Assembly: GCA_004802705.1 (NCBI GenBank)
Contig: SGPL01000137.1
Coordinates: forward strand, 1-63,755
Length of the DNA stretch: 63,755 nt
DNA from: Bondarzewia mesenterica
Lineage: Eukaryota > Basidiomycota > Agaricomycetes > Russulales > Bondarzewiaceae
Direction: 5' to 3'
Shown here: positions 1 through 11,940 of the stretch, piece by piece
Layout: the number at the start of each line of letters is the position of its first letter
Numbering within the stretch: position 1 is the first letter of the stretch
Translations under genes and position numbers: made by a program
Notes under the pieces: model-generated
Databases searched by the model: none
What the model was told of the DNA's origin: nothing
Seen by the model: only the letters and a program-made list of their open reading frames with translations

Positions 1-1899
1 TTACTATCCTTAACCAAGAATCTAACATTTCTTTATTATTGACAGACTTTACCTAAAAATAGAGAATACTGGAAAGGTAAAGAACATTGAAGAATGTTCA
101 AGAAAAATGAGTAGAGAAGGATATAACTAGAAAAAGTTGAAGAAAGAAGTAAAATGTTCTGAAAGGAATAATAGGCAACAAATACTCAAGAATATACAAA
201 AATAAAGAAGAACATTTTAGAAGAAATTAGAGGTATTTTGATAAGCAGGATTATTCAAGAAAACAACAGAATATTTCAAAAATAGCAAGAACAGAAAAAT
301 GAAAGAATAAAGAAGTTAGAAGAAACTGATGGCATAAGCTGGAAAATTTAGGATGATTAGCAATTATTTAAAAATCAAGGTAATCTGCTTATTAAACAGG
401 TGGGCTAAAAGATATATAAGGAGGGCTTTTGAGAGGATAGTTTTTAAGTTTTTAAATTCTAATCTTTGAGAATTCAATTTTCCCTTAAATTTCTTTTTAG
501 TGGAGAAATTCAAAGTTTCTTGTAGAAATCAGCTAGGTCATAAATCCTAAGGTTTTTATAACATCCTTTAAAGCTTTATTTATATTCAGTCATAGTATTG
601 TTTATATTGCAACACCTGAATATAACCATTTTGTTCATCTAATATTAAGAAAGCACTGTAACTTGCTTTATAAGTATCTACAGAATATCCCACACATCAA
701 ATAATAGGTATAATCTGAGAAAGTGTAAAAATTTGATATATACCTAAGTTAAAAAACTATTTTCACTGTGACACCACCACTAACTTTGGGCATGATAGTA
801 AAATGATGATTGAGAGTCAAAGAAAAAAAAACTACTATTAGAGATGATGTAGACCTTGACATCACTATTATTATCACAATAATCTATCTGCAAATTTATA
901 AACACAGCATAACTATCCTCAAGGCCCATAGTAGGAGATTAGATTTTAGCAGCGATTATATTATTGATGAAGTTAACATTGGTCTCATACAATATAAAGG
1001 GCTAAGACTGAACTTTCAGTTTTTGATAGTGGACATCATAAAAAAATCTTACCAATCAAGATATGTGTGAACTGGGATTCAATAAGAAAAAATAGTGCTC
1101 ACTTTTATTTTATTTTATTGAAAATGTCAGTCAGATCTTAGAAGAAATTTGGTGTGATGTCCTCTAGTTGTATTTATAGAACAAGTCACCATTAGAAAGC
1201 ATGAATATTCTAAAGAGAATAGATGACCTCATTTGAGTCTGATTTTATATTAAAGAGCCTCAGCTGATCAATCACTGAGTCAATAGATAGGTGTCTAATG
1301 TTAGGACACTCTGCATGTGAAATATCAGCATCTACTATTGTTTGGCTATTTAAAGATGTGTGAGCACTAGTGACAGGGATTAATAATTGCAACACTTTGA
1401 TCTGCTTATCAATGGAGTGTCCTTGCTGTTGAAAGAGAAATACACTAGATGAGGAAAAAGATATCAATGTTGATTCAGCAGTTGTCAATAAGTATCATGA
1501 ATAACTTAAGGAATGAGTTGTGTGAGTTGTAGATTATCAAGCATGATATATCATTAGAAAAGTGAATGAGTGCAAAATTATGTCCTCTTATCACTAAGGC
1601 TAGCTATTGAGGCAGTCACTTTCATTAATGAACAAATATTTAAGATAATTGGCCATCACTAACAATACCACTCAATGACTCAGCAAGATGATAGGCTGAA
1701 TAGTTTTAAGTAGTCTCACTAAGACAATCCTCTTAGTGGAATGATGAATTAAATAGTCTTAGGTCATCTCACTAAAATATTAAGGCTAATTATTAAAAAT
1801 ATACTTGTCAGAATTACCTCCTTAATAAGATGCTAGACTTAACTATTTTAGATAGTCCTACAATAATATAAGTTATATTCATAAAATATTAGGCCCAGC
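1..1899. other. AT-rich stretch, no gene seen
   Basis: A-rich to AT-rich sequence with stops in all frames. Only two short open frames exist (810-1070 plus, 1210-1488 minus); neither shows a recognisable domain or codon pattern. CG dinucleotides are rare, as in the rest of the left half, so this is probably decayed repeat sequence. Confidence 0.6.
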
Positions 1900-2420
1900 T
1901 CATTTAAGATGGTCATTAATGACTTTTATACTATTTTCATTTTACTGAGCCCAGCTATCTAAGATAATTACTCATCTATGATTCCTATGACATTTTTTTA
2001 TTTTGTTGAGCTCAGTTATCTGAGATGACCATCAATGACCTCCACACTATTGTTTAATTTGTTGAGCTCAGCTATCTTAGATGCTTGTTGATGATCTTGA
2101 CATAATTTTTTTATATTGCTCAGCTCACCTATCTCAAATAATTACCAAACTATTTTTTATTTTACTAGGCTTAGCTATCTCAGATGATGGCTAATGATCC
2201 TGACATAATTTTTTTATATTACTCAGCCTACTCATCTTAGATGCTTGCGGATGGCCCTCACACTATTTTTCATATTGCTTAGCCTAACCATCTCAAATAC
2301 TCATTGATAACCCCTGTACTATTTCTTATATTACTTGACTCAACTATCTCAGATGCTTGTCAATGACCCTTATAATACTTTTTATTTTGTTGACCTTAGC
2401 AGTCTTAGATAGTTTTAGTA
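1900..2420. repeat. Minisatellite, ~56-57 bp unit, about nine decayed copies
   Basis: A unit beginning GAGCTCAGCTATCTNAGATG, followed by a variable GTCAATGA-like block and a T-rich tail (TATTTTTTATTTTGTT-like), recurs from about 1.90 to 2.42 kb. Two adjacent units measured by hand are 56 and 57 bp. Copies differ mostly by transitions and small indels. The edges are approximate because the outer copies fade out. Confidence 0.75.
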
Positions 2421-3839
2421 AAATGCTGAGCCACTGTCTCAGGCCATCTCAATAAGATGTTAAGCTTAACTGTATAAAATGTCAGTAAAATGCTAGTTGA
2501 GCTCAAGTTTGCTAGACTGTTTTTATCACTAAAAATATACATGTGACTAGATTATCTTAAATGACAATAAAAGGTTAAACAGTGTGCTCATTGGCTCTCT
2601 TGTTTCTTTTCTCATCTGAGATATTTTGACTTTAATATTCATGTCCTCTATGACTTCTTTAAAGGTGCTCTTTATAGCCTTCATGCTTAGCTATCTCTTT
2701 TTTATCTCACATCAATAAAGATCTCTTATTAATTGGTGGCTAAATTTTTATTTATATAGGAGAGCAAAAAGATAATTTTAGTTCTATCTTCAAAAAACTC
2801 TTTTGATTTGAGCATAAATATCAGCTCATATAATTATAAAAACTTCTTCATTTTTACAACATCTCTATTAAATAGTTTTAGCTTTGCTATCTTAGCATAG
2901 TCTAGAGGATCATCTCTACTTATCATTCTTGTTATTGTTAACATGTTTAAATTGATTGAAAATAAAAAAAATGAGTAGGTTGAGAGAAAAAAAGCTTTTT
3001 AATCCTTCTGTAAGAATTATATCTCCTTCAAGATCAAGGAGCTGATAGATCAGTAGATATGGCACAAATAAAAGGATGAGAGTAATTACCATACTCTGGA
3101 TTGAGATGCTTGAATGCCACTCACTTAAGAGTTAATACTAATAGTTTAATTTTCTGGAGTATTTTTAAGGTTTTTTTCTTTAATTCTTGTGAATTAAAGG
3201 TAATCTAAATGTGCTATTATAGGAGTAAATATAGTACATATGAACACATTTTAAGTTCCACCATAAGATAGCAGCAGTCTGGCATAGCTTACAATAAGAC
3301 TTATAAAAGATGAGTAAAGATGTGTTAAAAAAAAAAAGAAACAGTTTTAAAATAGTAATGTGTATGGTTGAAAGTTTTAGCAATTACTAAGGCTCAGCCT
3401 AAGCTCAAATCTATACAATCACTAAGAAGGATTGAGTTTGTGCTGTATAGGGCCTCATGCTTACAAGCTGTGATAAAATTTCAAGTTAATATATTTATTA
3501 TAAATAACAAGAGAAGTATAAGTACAAGCTTACCTATGGTGAATTCTTAAGTGCAAAAAACTAGAGAAACCCATAGGTGTTATATATAACACAGTATGAA
3601 TATATAAGTAGAATTAGAAAAGGTTTAGTGAGCTCTACTTATTAAGCTATATTTATGATCAGCTAGCTAACAAAAGTATCAGTCAATCATCCTAACATAA
3701 AAATTATTATATGAGTATGATAACGACTTATATAGACTTTTATACTATAACTAAGTAGATATGACTCATCAATAATACTAATATCTAGTCATGTGATTAG
3801 TTACATGCTATATTATATGACTATTTAAATAAGCATTTA
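2421..3839. other. AT-rich stretch with a dispersed repeat fragment
   Basis: No gene is seen. The part around 2440-2590 resembles 47.99-48.11 kb in the same orientation (both carry TCACTAAAAATA followed by a CATGT-type block and a TTAAATG-type block). Short open frames at 3180-3383 (minus) and 3368-3550 (plus) have no recognisable features and overlap on opposite strands. Confidence 0.5.
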
Positions 3840-6800
3840 AGCTCCAGCTTAGTTTAGCCTAAGTAGAGACAGGTTGTATATATGTCGGCTGGGCTCAGCT
3901 TGACCATCAGCATCAGTTAAAAAGCATGATTAATCAGAGTGTTATAGACAGTATTAGGGCACTGAATAGGCTCAGTTAGTTAGCCAACTATAGTTATCAC
4001 AATCGATATATTGAATTGGCACTCATCTACATGACACTCAAGTTGATGAATATTAGCAGTGAGAATGATAGAGAGTGCACAGACATTCTCAACTAGCTGT
4101 CATCTGTTAAGCCCTATTTACAAATTAGCTTAATGATCCTTGTACACTCTAATGACATTTTTCAGCATGGTGAATAATATGTACTTGCTCATGGAGAGAG
4201 TTATCAAAATATTTAAAAGCAAACTGTTCAATCTGAATGGGTCCTTCAATATAAGTTAAATGCACTATTATTTTGAGTCTGAATGGACATAATATATATC
4301 TTAAGCTTAAGTGTATCTATCATCACCTCAGGTTGCCTCATCAACCAGAGTAGTATTGCATAGCTTATGCACCATCATCACACAATGAGTACACTGACTG
4401 GCAATCCAGTATTACAATTGAGATAGTTAGCTCATCAGAGCCTGCATATATGAATAAGTGGATGTCTGTCATGAGGTCCTATATTGACTAACATTTGCCC
4501 TTAATAGCTAGTATAAGATACCTCTGATCATTCTCTTAATGAAAGAGTACCTAGATTAATTGGCCACCTGATAAGAAGTCATTCAATGGGGCATCCCACA
4601 TGCAGTTCATTTTTGTGTGAGTGATGAAGCACATGAGTCTATCTATAAGACATTGAGGGCAATATGTATTCTGTCCCATACGAGTCACTATACCCATTAC
4701 ACTCACTTTTGCTCTTCAATAACTGAGTACAAATGAAGTGTGGGCTAAGCTCATTTATCCGCTGCATCAACACTAACTAATTCCTTTTTATTAAAACTAT
4801 GATTTCTCAATTTTTATCTAAGTGTTTGTTGAACACTACACCTTGAGTTGAGATTGAAACTGTCCATGCCATACTTAGTCAGCTTGAGTGCTCTCTTTGT
4901 AGTAAAGATAAATGATTCAGCATGTAGCACTAATGAGGTGCATGTGCAGCATACACTTATTAGAAATCAGTGTATTTATAAGCTAGAAAGTTGACTTTAT
5001 TATGCCAATAAAGCATATATTTTAGACACAGCCTAATGTTTAAGCACAAAACATCACACAACAGGTATAGCATCCAATACTACTAGAACTCTCTCATTGA
5101 ACTTTGTGATTTTTATTGTGACTGCCTTCAAGTCAGTGCTGCTAGTTATCAATATCCTTGGGGAGTATGCAATCAGTGGGGTCAAGATATCTCAGCTGAG
5201 CATGGTATCGAGCAATCACAAAATATGTGCATGCATGACACCTATCGCCTGTTGAACATAGTTGGCATTGTGCATATGCATTATCGTGAGGGTGATAGGG
5301 TAAATTCTAGATCATATTGCCACATCTTAGTGGTCTATTGTTAATTTATCAATATTAACTGAGATAATGAACTATCTAAACTGTAGCTCCAACTCCTGAG
5401 AGATATCTATAATGTGCCATTCAGTCAGACAATTTATGTATGCTGTGCCATATCCACTCAAACACCACCCATGATATCATGTTAGCTTAGTAGTAAACTG
5501 TTGGCTTAGATACTCCCTGATGGGGTTACTGCCCTACCTGCTAATTTTTATAGCAGTTATAAATACAGCAGCTCAAACAGGCAGGAAGAAAAGCAGGAGG
5601 AGATTATTATCTTATAATTGAGGTCATTTAGGCTTCAGCCTAATGAACTAAGCATGCACAATCTCAATATGGCATACTTTGTAATATACATATAGAATAT
5701 AGATTAGGTCATTAATAGCTAGTTCTCACTGCTCAAGTAAATATTGACTTTCCTGTGAGTGCAGTATGGGGGTCAGCATCAGATTGTATTGTCCAAGTGC
5801 TATATTTACCCATCATCTAAGCTCACAAAAATTGCCACTGTGATGCATGTAATTCACCATAATCTTTATGGGGTGGTCAGAAGTTTCAAGTCAAATCTGT
5901 GGCAGTAACTAATTGCTATCTCAAATGGCACTAAGGGTATGCCCAGTGGGACCACCATTTGTAATTAGCCTATCCAGAAGATTGGCTATGAGTGAAACTC
6001 TAGCATCATGCATCAGTCAGACTTTGATGAATGTCTCTTTATGACCCTCTCACCTCAACAGTGACACTCCCATAAAATAAAGTGCATGCTAATATGATAG
6101 CATTAAAAAAGTATTCATGAAATGACAAATGAGTGAGCCATCTAATTAAGGATCTCAATCAACTGTTTAGATTTATATAGCCATGCTGCTTTCAATACTA
6201 CTATGTATAGTAGTGCTGACTGCTCAATCGCAGCTACAGAAATGCTGCCAGAGTTTGAGCAAGTGATGAGCAATCAAAAGAAGTACATCAGTGAGCCACA
6301 TACTAAGTGAATCTCACATAACATCTGTGTATAGAGGAGGATGAGGTGAGCTCATATGTTCATTCACAGAATGGGAGGGTTGCATCCTAGCAGCCAGCTA
6401 AACATGTTTGATCCCCTATGGGTAGGGGATCAGGCAGACAACAGTGTGAGGTTTATCACTCAGTTGAACTGATGATCATTAAATGAGCTGATATAAATGA
6501 CTTTCTACAATGTACTATCATCAATGAGTTCTACCACTGGCTATAGTTCTAACTTTATTTCTCCTTCTGCTTTTAGTGTCACATCCCTTTCAACTACCCT
6601 TATTTAGCCTGATGCTACTATATCAGAGTTCAAGGTGTTAAGATTGCCTACAATATGTATTAGCTATAGCAACAAAGGGATTTAGCAAAAGTAGAGATAT
6701 ACTCTGAATGCTACTCCTCATGGGGCTCTCAACTCTAAACCTAAACTCCTCCCAAACTAGAATGTTTTTATGGCATTCTCCTCTATCTTAACCTTTGATA

Positions 6801-9800
6801 CACCTGAGCTCTTATTAGCACTCATCAGTGCTAATGCACACTCATTAAGCTGGCTCACTCCACCATCCACAGATCCTTCAGAAACAATGTTAATATTAAT
6901 CAGCTCATCCATTGAAGCATTTATGATATTGTCTTTCATCATGCGTCAGAGTGTGGTGCTCACATACATTAGGATGTTATGCTTGTACAGTGTGTAGATA
7001 ATCTGGGTTAGTTGTATTCATCTGCTGGATGAGGGGGGCACAAGGGTAGGGGCTATATTATTAAGCATTCTAAGTATTCTAAAAGTAACGTAGCAATAGA
7101 TAGCTCACTCTTAGTGCTGCTCATTTGCAAAATAAGCCTAGTATAGCCTAGTGTGCTATCTTATCCTAGGCACTGTTCTTGAATCTCATCATTTTCTTAC
7201 TCACTATATCTAATCGGGTGTATACAGAACTATCGATAGCATAATTGCTATAGTGATAACTAGTCATTATGTTATTTAGCTACTCAATGATCATGTCCAG
7301 ACAAATCACTAGTGCTGTAACTCACACTTGTTAGCAGATAAGCATGCTTTGATTAGCTACATTAGCATGCAAAGGCAGCTCTTTGGCTAGAGCTGCTAGC
7401 TTTGCATCTGCAAGTAGACAGTCAAGAGCATTGTAAGATACATGAGATAGAGTGGATGAGCTAACATGAAAAAAATTAGAGTCAGCCCAGTCTGTAGCAT
7501 TATTGTCTATCAAGTGTTGCATGAAGCATACATCTATAACAGCCTCTTAGTTGACTCTATACATTGCAATGTTATTCATCACCTTTTATTCACTGTCTAA
7601 TCTGCACCCTCTAAATAGCCTCACACACTATCTTCTAATATGCTGAAAAAAAAAAACATGTCTCATAGACTGTAGGAGCATATCTCTATCAACTGTAATT
7701 TATGAGAGTTCTAAGCTTTAGCCTACTCCTGTACATCCTTATTAATGCTTGGTAAAAACAGATGATGAAGAAGCCAAATATGTAAAAAGTTCATCAAGTC
7801 AAGTGCACAGTGAGTTTTTAAATCCATAAAGAAATTCTTCCATTTCTATTTGTATCTATATATGATGTCATACTATAGATGCTCAATGCACATATTATGT
7901 ATGCTCCTGGGCTCATTAGTTAGCACACCATTAATTTTATGTAGTATTGAGGCCACTCACTATCCCTTGATGTATGAGCCACATCTGAGCCCCTTAGCTG
8001 TCTCCATATTTTTTATAACTTTCAAATTCTCTGTACCATGATTGTCTCGGACTCACAATAGTTGTCCTCAGATGGCGATGCAATTTAGGAATAGTTGAAG
8101 CATAGTATTAGTGTAGTTATTATTACTCACACAGATACCTATCATCAGTCTTGATTTGCTATCAATGAAGTAATATTGTACTAATTTATATCAGATCAGA
8201 CCTGGCAGAAAAGTTTTTTATCAGCGCAACAGTGCTCATGAGTAAAAAAAAAATATAGACTGTATTGCCTATCATGATGCCACAATGAGTTGACACTAAT
8301 GATGCATAAACTTNCTTGTGTATGGTGCAGTCACCAAATATAGCAGGAGAACCATAGATATGAAGGTAGGAGGTTGCAATGTGCGCATAAGAGACATTAT
8401 GTTCTACTAACTTCAACTAGCTAAAAAGCATGGTGCATCCAAACTCTAAAAAAGTTTGAAGTGCCTGACTAATGAGTATGTCCAAATTATCATCAGAAAG
8501 GGTAGACACTACAGAGGTGGATAACATGTACATGTGAGCTGTAATACCATCAAGTAAGAGATGGTCTCAAATGATGGGCTTACTAGGATGCCCTTGTTTG
8601 AGTGCCCGACACCACACTGTTCAGGCAGAGCAATTTACCACAGGTGCTATGTGCATTGGTCCTTACAAGTGCATCACCTCTTTCAAGAAAACAGGATCAA
8701 TTTTGACTCTAGACTGCTCACATCATCTTGTTGGACCCCGATGCACAACACTGGATGTAGGGCAATTTGAAGGATCTAAGGAGTGATGTGTCACATTATC
8801 CAATAAATCCATCATAGTTTCAATATTCCTCTCTAAGGTAGCATATTCCAAGGCTAAGAACAGATGGTGACGCTAAAAGTATATCAGTACATTTATCAAA
8901 TCAAGAACATTGCCCACCTGCATTCTCAAGGAATAAATGACACACTCTTGGAGGACTTGGTCTGCTGCTCATAAGTTGTTCAGAATATCCATGAGATGCA
9001 CGTCAACTATGTTGATTATTTACACCTTAGAACCCCACAAGGCAGGCTAAAATGTTTTATAACCCTTATTAGGCATCACCTATTCACCTTAGTGAGAAAA
9101 CAGAAATAATAGTCATCATGTGTTCTGTAAATTAAAAATGATAAATCAGTGAGAGTTCATTTACTGATCAAGTGATATGTATAATACCATTGGACTCTTC
9201 CTACTGAGCATTATTCCACTATCATACTTGCATAAATTGATCCAAATTCATGAGCAGTAGGGCATCCCTCTGTATGCTTTAAATTGTCCTTGCACTGGCC
9301 AATTTGTCTCCAAACCAACTGAGAACACCTCACTATATAGCTGAGTTTACAGAGACAGTGAAAGAGCTGAAGAGGGCTCTCTATAAGCTAGAGAGCCACT
9401 ATTAGTGTTCAATGTATGTACTCTTTGAGAATTAAGCTGGCAGCACCAACAGCATGTTGACATTGTCAGAATTAGTGTATATTATTATCATCAAAAGTCA
9501 GTATGGGATTCATATATCAATAGCCTCACAACTGATGTACTATTAGATAGAGAGAATATATGATCAGTCAGCTAGAGGCAGAGTAGTGGATGTTGATATG
9601 GCAGGGCTTGTTGGACTTGAGGCAGCTGCACGAAGACAGATGAAATGTGGGATAAGAACAGACTTAGTATATTTGAGTGAGTATAGTGATATATCGAGGG
9701 GATATACTAATTAAACACATAGTTCCTATATATGTGCATGAACCTCAGTGCTGAGCTATTATACTATGCACTAGAGATATCTCCAAAATAAATGTGAGTC

Positions 9801-9897
9801 AGCCATCGATGTTGTGAAGGCTATCATTGAGATTCTGATATAATTAGTATGATCAGCCTCAAATACAGCACATTTGATGCAAAAGTCAGGCTATGAG
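3840..9897. other. Unassigned decayed repeat, about 6 kb
   Basis: This block is slightly richer in G and C than its neighbours and has fragments of open frame on both strands, for example 6757-6942, 7331-7522 and 8186-8416 on the minus strand and 8561-8786 on the plus strand. None matches a family I recognise. The texture (many TGA and TAG stops, few CG dinucleotides) resembles the identified transposon relics in this window, so a decayed mobile element is likely. I could not find terminal repeats. A perfect 9-bp hairpin lies at 6410-6431. Confidence 0.4.
6410..6431. repeat. Small perfect hairpin
   Basis: GATCCCCTA and TAGGGGATC form a 9-bp stem with a TGGG loop. It is unusually GC-rich for its surroundings. 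No U-tract follows and no gene adjoins it, so a terminator role is not supported. Confidence 0.5.
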
Positions 9898-10327
9898 TGT
9901 CAAGTTTGTCAGTCTTCTAAAATGTGACTTGATAGTCTTGCTACTCTCTGCCTGATGATAGTAGGTTTTTGAGGATTGGATCATGATGCTGATCTTCAAG
10001 ATCAGGTCAAGTGAGGAGCTTGCATAGTTAAGGGATCAAAGATCAAGGACTGGAACCTTATATCGATTACAAGGGCAAGTTAATGTACAAACATGAGGTG
10101 AGATAAAAAAAGATATCAAGCTAAAGAAAGTAAAGCAGTTCAAGAGACTATAAATAGCATGACTGCAATGCACGGACTAAGATGATGTAATAGTATAAGA
10201 TCGTGGGTGTGAAAAGGCTGTAGATAGGTAGAGATCATGGTTAGCCAAGCTGCCTCATTAGAAGTGATAAATATAAGTGTTCATAGTGAGTCAGAAAAAA
10301 AAAACATAGATGTTAGCATTTATGACA
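9898..10327 (-). repeat. Element A 3' LTR (left copy)
   Basis: This is a direct repeat of 18359-18778, starting TGTCAAG and ending ATTTATGACA. A purine-rich tract lies just inside it on the minus strand (complement of ACTGCCACCCC), as expected of a polypurine tract. It carries TATAAATAG on the plus strand, as does element B's LTR. Confidence 0.85.
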
Positions 10328-10370
10328 ACTGCCACCCCATTATTACCCTCTTATTATCCCCAATAAGGCC

Positions 10371-11940
10371 TTAACTAGTGGTGTAGTTTTCATCCAACTG
10401 GTCCCTGAAATAGTCATAGTGCTCCGGCCCATACCTATATTTCACACCGCTATCATCATCATGGTTGCTTCTGTTATTGATAATTTCCTTTCCCTTTCTC
10501 TTGTCCATGTGCTTAGGGCAGACTTTGGTGAGGTATTTGTCTGATTGACAAATAAAACACCTTCTCTTCTGATATGGGGCACCTCTGCTATGTCGAGCCA
10601 TCTGTCACAGTAAGGTAGTAGATCACTTCATGGGGCACAGGTAGTTGCTACTCTCTCCTGCTCTACCTCACAGTCTGTTTGCCTTGTAGTCCACCTGTTG
10701 TGCCTCTGTTAGGAGGGATAGTGGTACTAAGGAGGTTAGGAGATGTGCTAATACCCTCCATTTCAACCTCTTGCTAGCTTCTGCCCTGCACGGCCTTATC
10801 ACAACTCCTCTTCATTCTATTGAGAGCTGCATGTGTCATCACTCTCATTTCAAACTGGCAAAACTCAGGTCTTCTAGCTCCAAGATTAGGGCCCTGTAGC
10901 GGCAAATATTCCCTATGAGCCCCAAGTCTCATTCTTTATGTAGAGCTCATTTGATGCCTTCATATCTCGAGGAGTTTATTAGCGCTACATAGAATAAGAG
11001 AAGTAGACCGATTATATGGTCTTATAGTAGGGAGAGGGTATGACATGGCTCTACAACTGCTGAGTGTTCATAGAAGACCTAGCTCTCTGGCTCTAACTCT
11101 CATTTGATAATGATGATAGAGGGGTCTCAGGTTACTATCAAGAGAGGTGGTTCTAGTGAGGAGGATAGTATTATTAGTTTAGTATTACCAGTCTTGGGAG
11201 GTATGTATATGATATTAAGCTAGAAGATGGGGATGCCTAGATGCTATGATCAAGGTGTTTTGGTGAGTTGATGAGGGAAGAAGTGGTTGATACATAGGGG
11301 TATCATCATCAATGTAGGGAATGAGGGTGGAGGAATCATAATTCTGGATATGATTCTCTACAGAGACATTGCGGCTTCTGCTAGCTCTGCTGCTAATGTG
11401 AGTCCTCAATTGTGTGCCTCTTCTTCTGCTAGGGCTATGAGCTTTAACTTTGCTTGCTCTTGGGCCTCCTTCTGCCAGGCTTCTGCTTCTAGGTCTGCTA
11501 AGATCTCCTGCTGCTGCCAAAATATCTATCAGTCTCTTTCCGTGAGTGCCTCTAAGACCTCACATTTTTTTTTTTGCTTCTTCTCTTAAGATGAGGTCTT
11601 GCTCAGCTTCCATTCTTAATCATTTCTTCATGTTATTATTACTGTAGGAGTCTGGTGAAAGGAGAGGTATAACTATATTAGTTTTTAGCCTTAGGGCCTC
11701 TATTCTGGCCTCGTCTAAATATTCCTCTTCTATTCATCTTCTTGTGAGAGCATGAAGATCATGGACTAGTTGTTTCTCAAATTCTTATATTTTGTCATAT
11801 TGGTGTGAGTTCAGTTCATTAAGGAGTGTGATGGTGAGTCATTCTGTCAAGGAAAGGGGATGTGAGAACGTCAGTGCAGTTTGGGCACTGATGTTAGAGG
11901 TGTAGGAAAGGATCTGGGAGCTATGAGTCAATGACATAGT
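10371..11940 (-). pseudogene. Third ORF (gag-like, zinc knuckle) of element A, broken
   Basis: Lying downstream of the chromodomain and upstream of the 3' LTR, this region corresponds in place and content to 39147-40583 of element B. It starts around an ATG in MSLTHSSQILS, continues through an alanine/glutamate-rich stretch near 11.3-11.6 kb, and ends in a basic segment with a C-x2-C knuckle at 10518-10559. Where element B has the zinc-binding histidine, A has tyrosine, a change that one C-to-T transition explains. The fragments lie in different frames. Function is inferred only: a nucleic-acid-binding, Gag-like accessory protein. Confidence 0.6.

Noticed and set aside
6410..6431. Rho-independent terminator
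   Set aside because: No T-tract, no upstream gene, and the genome is eukaryotic.
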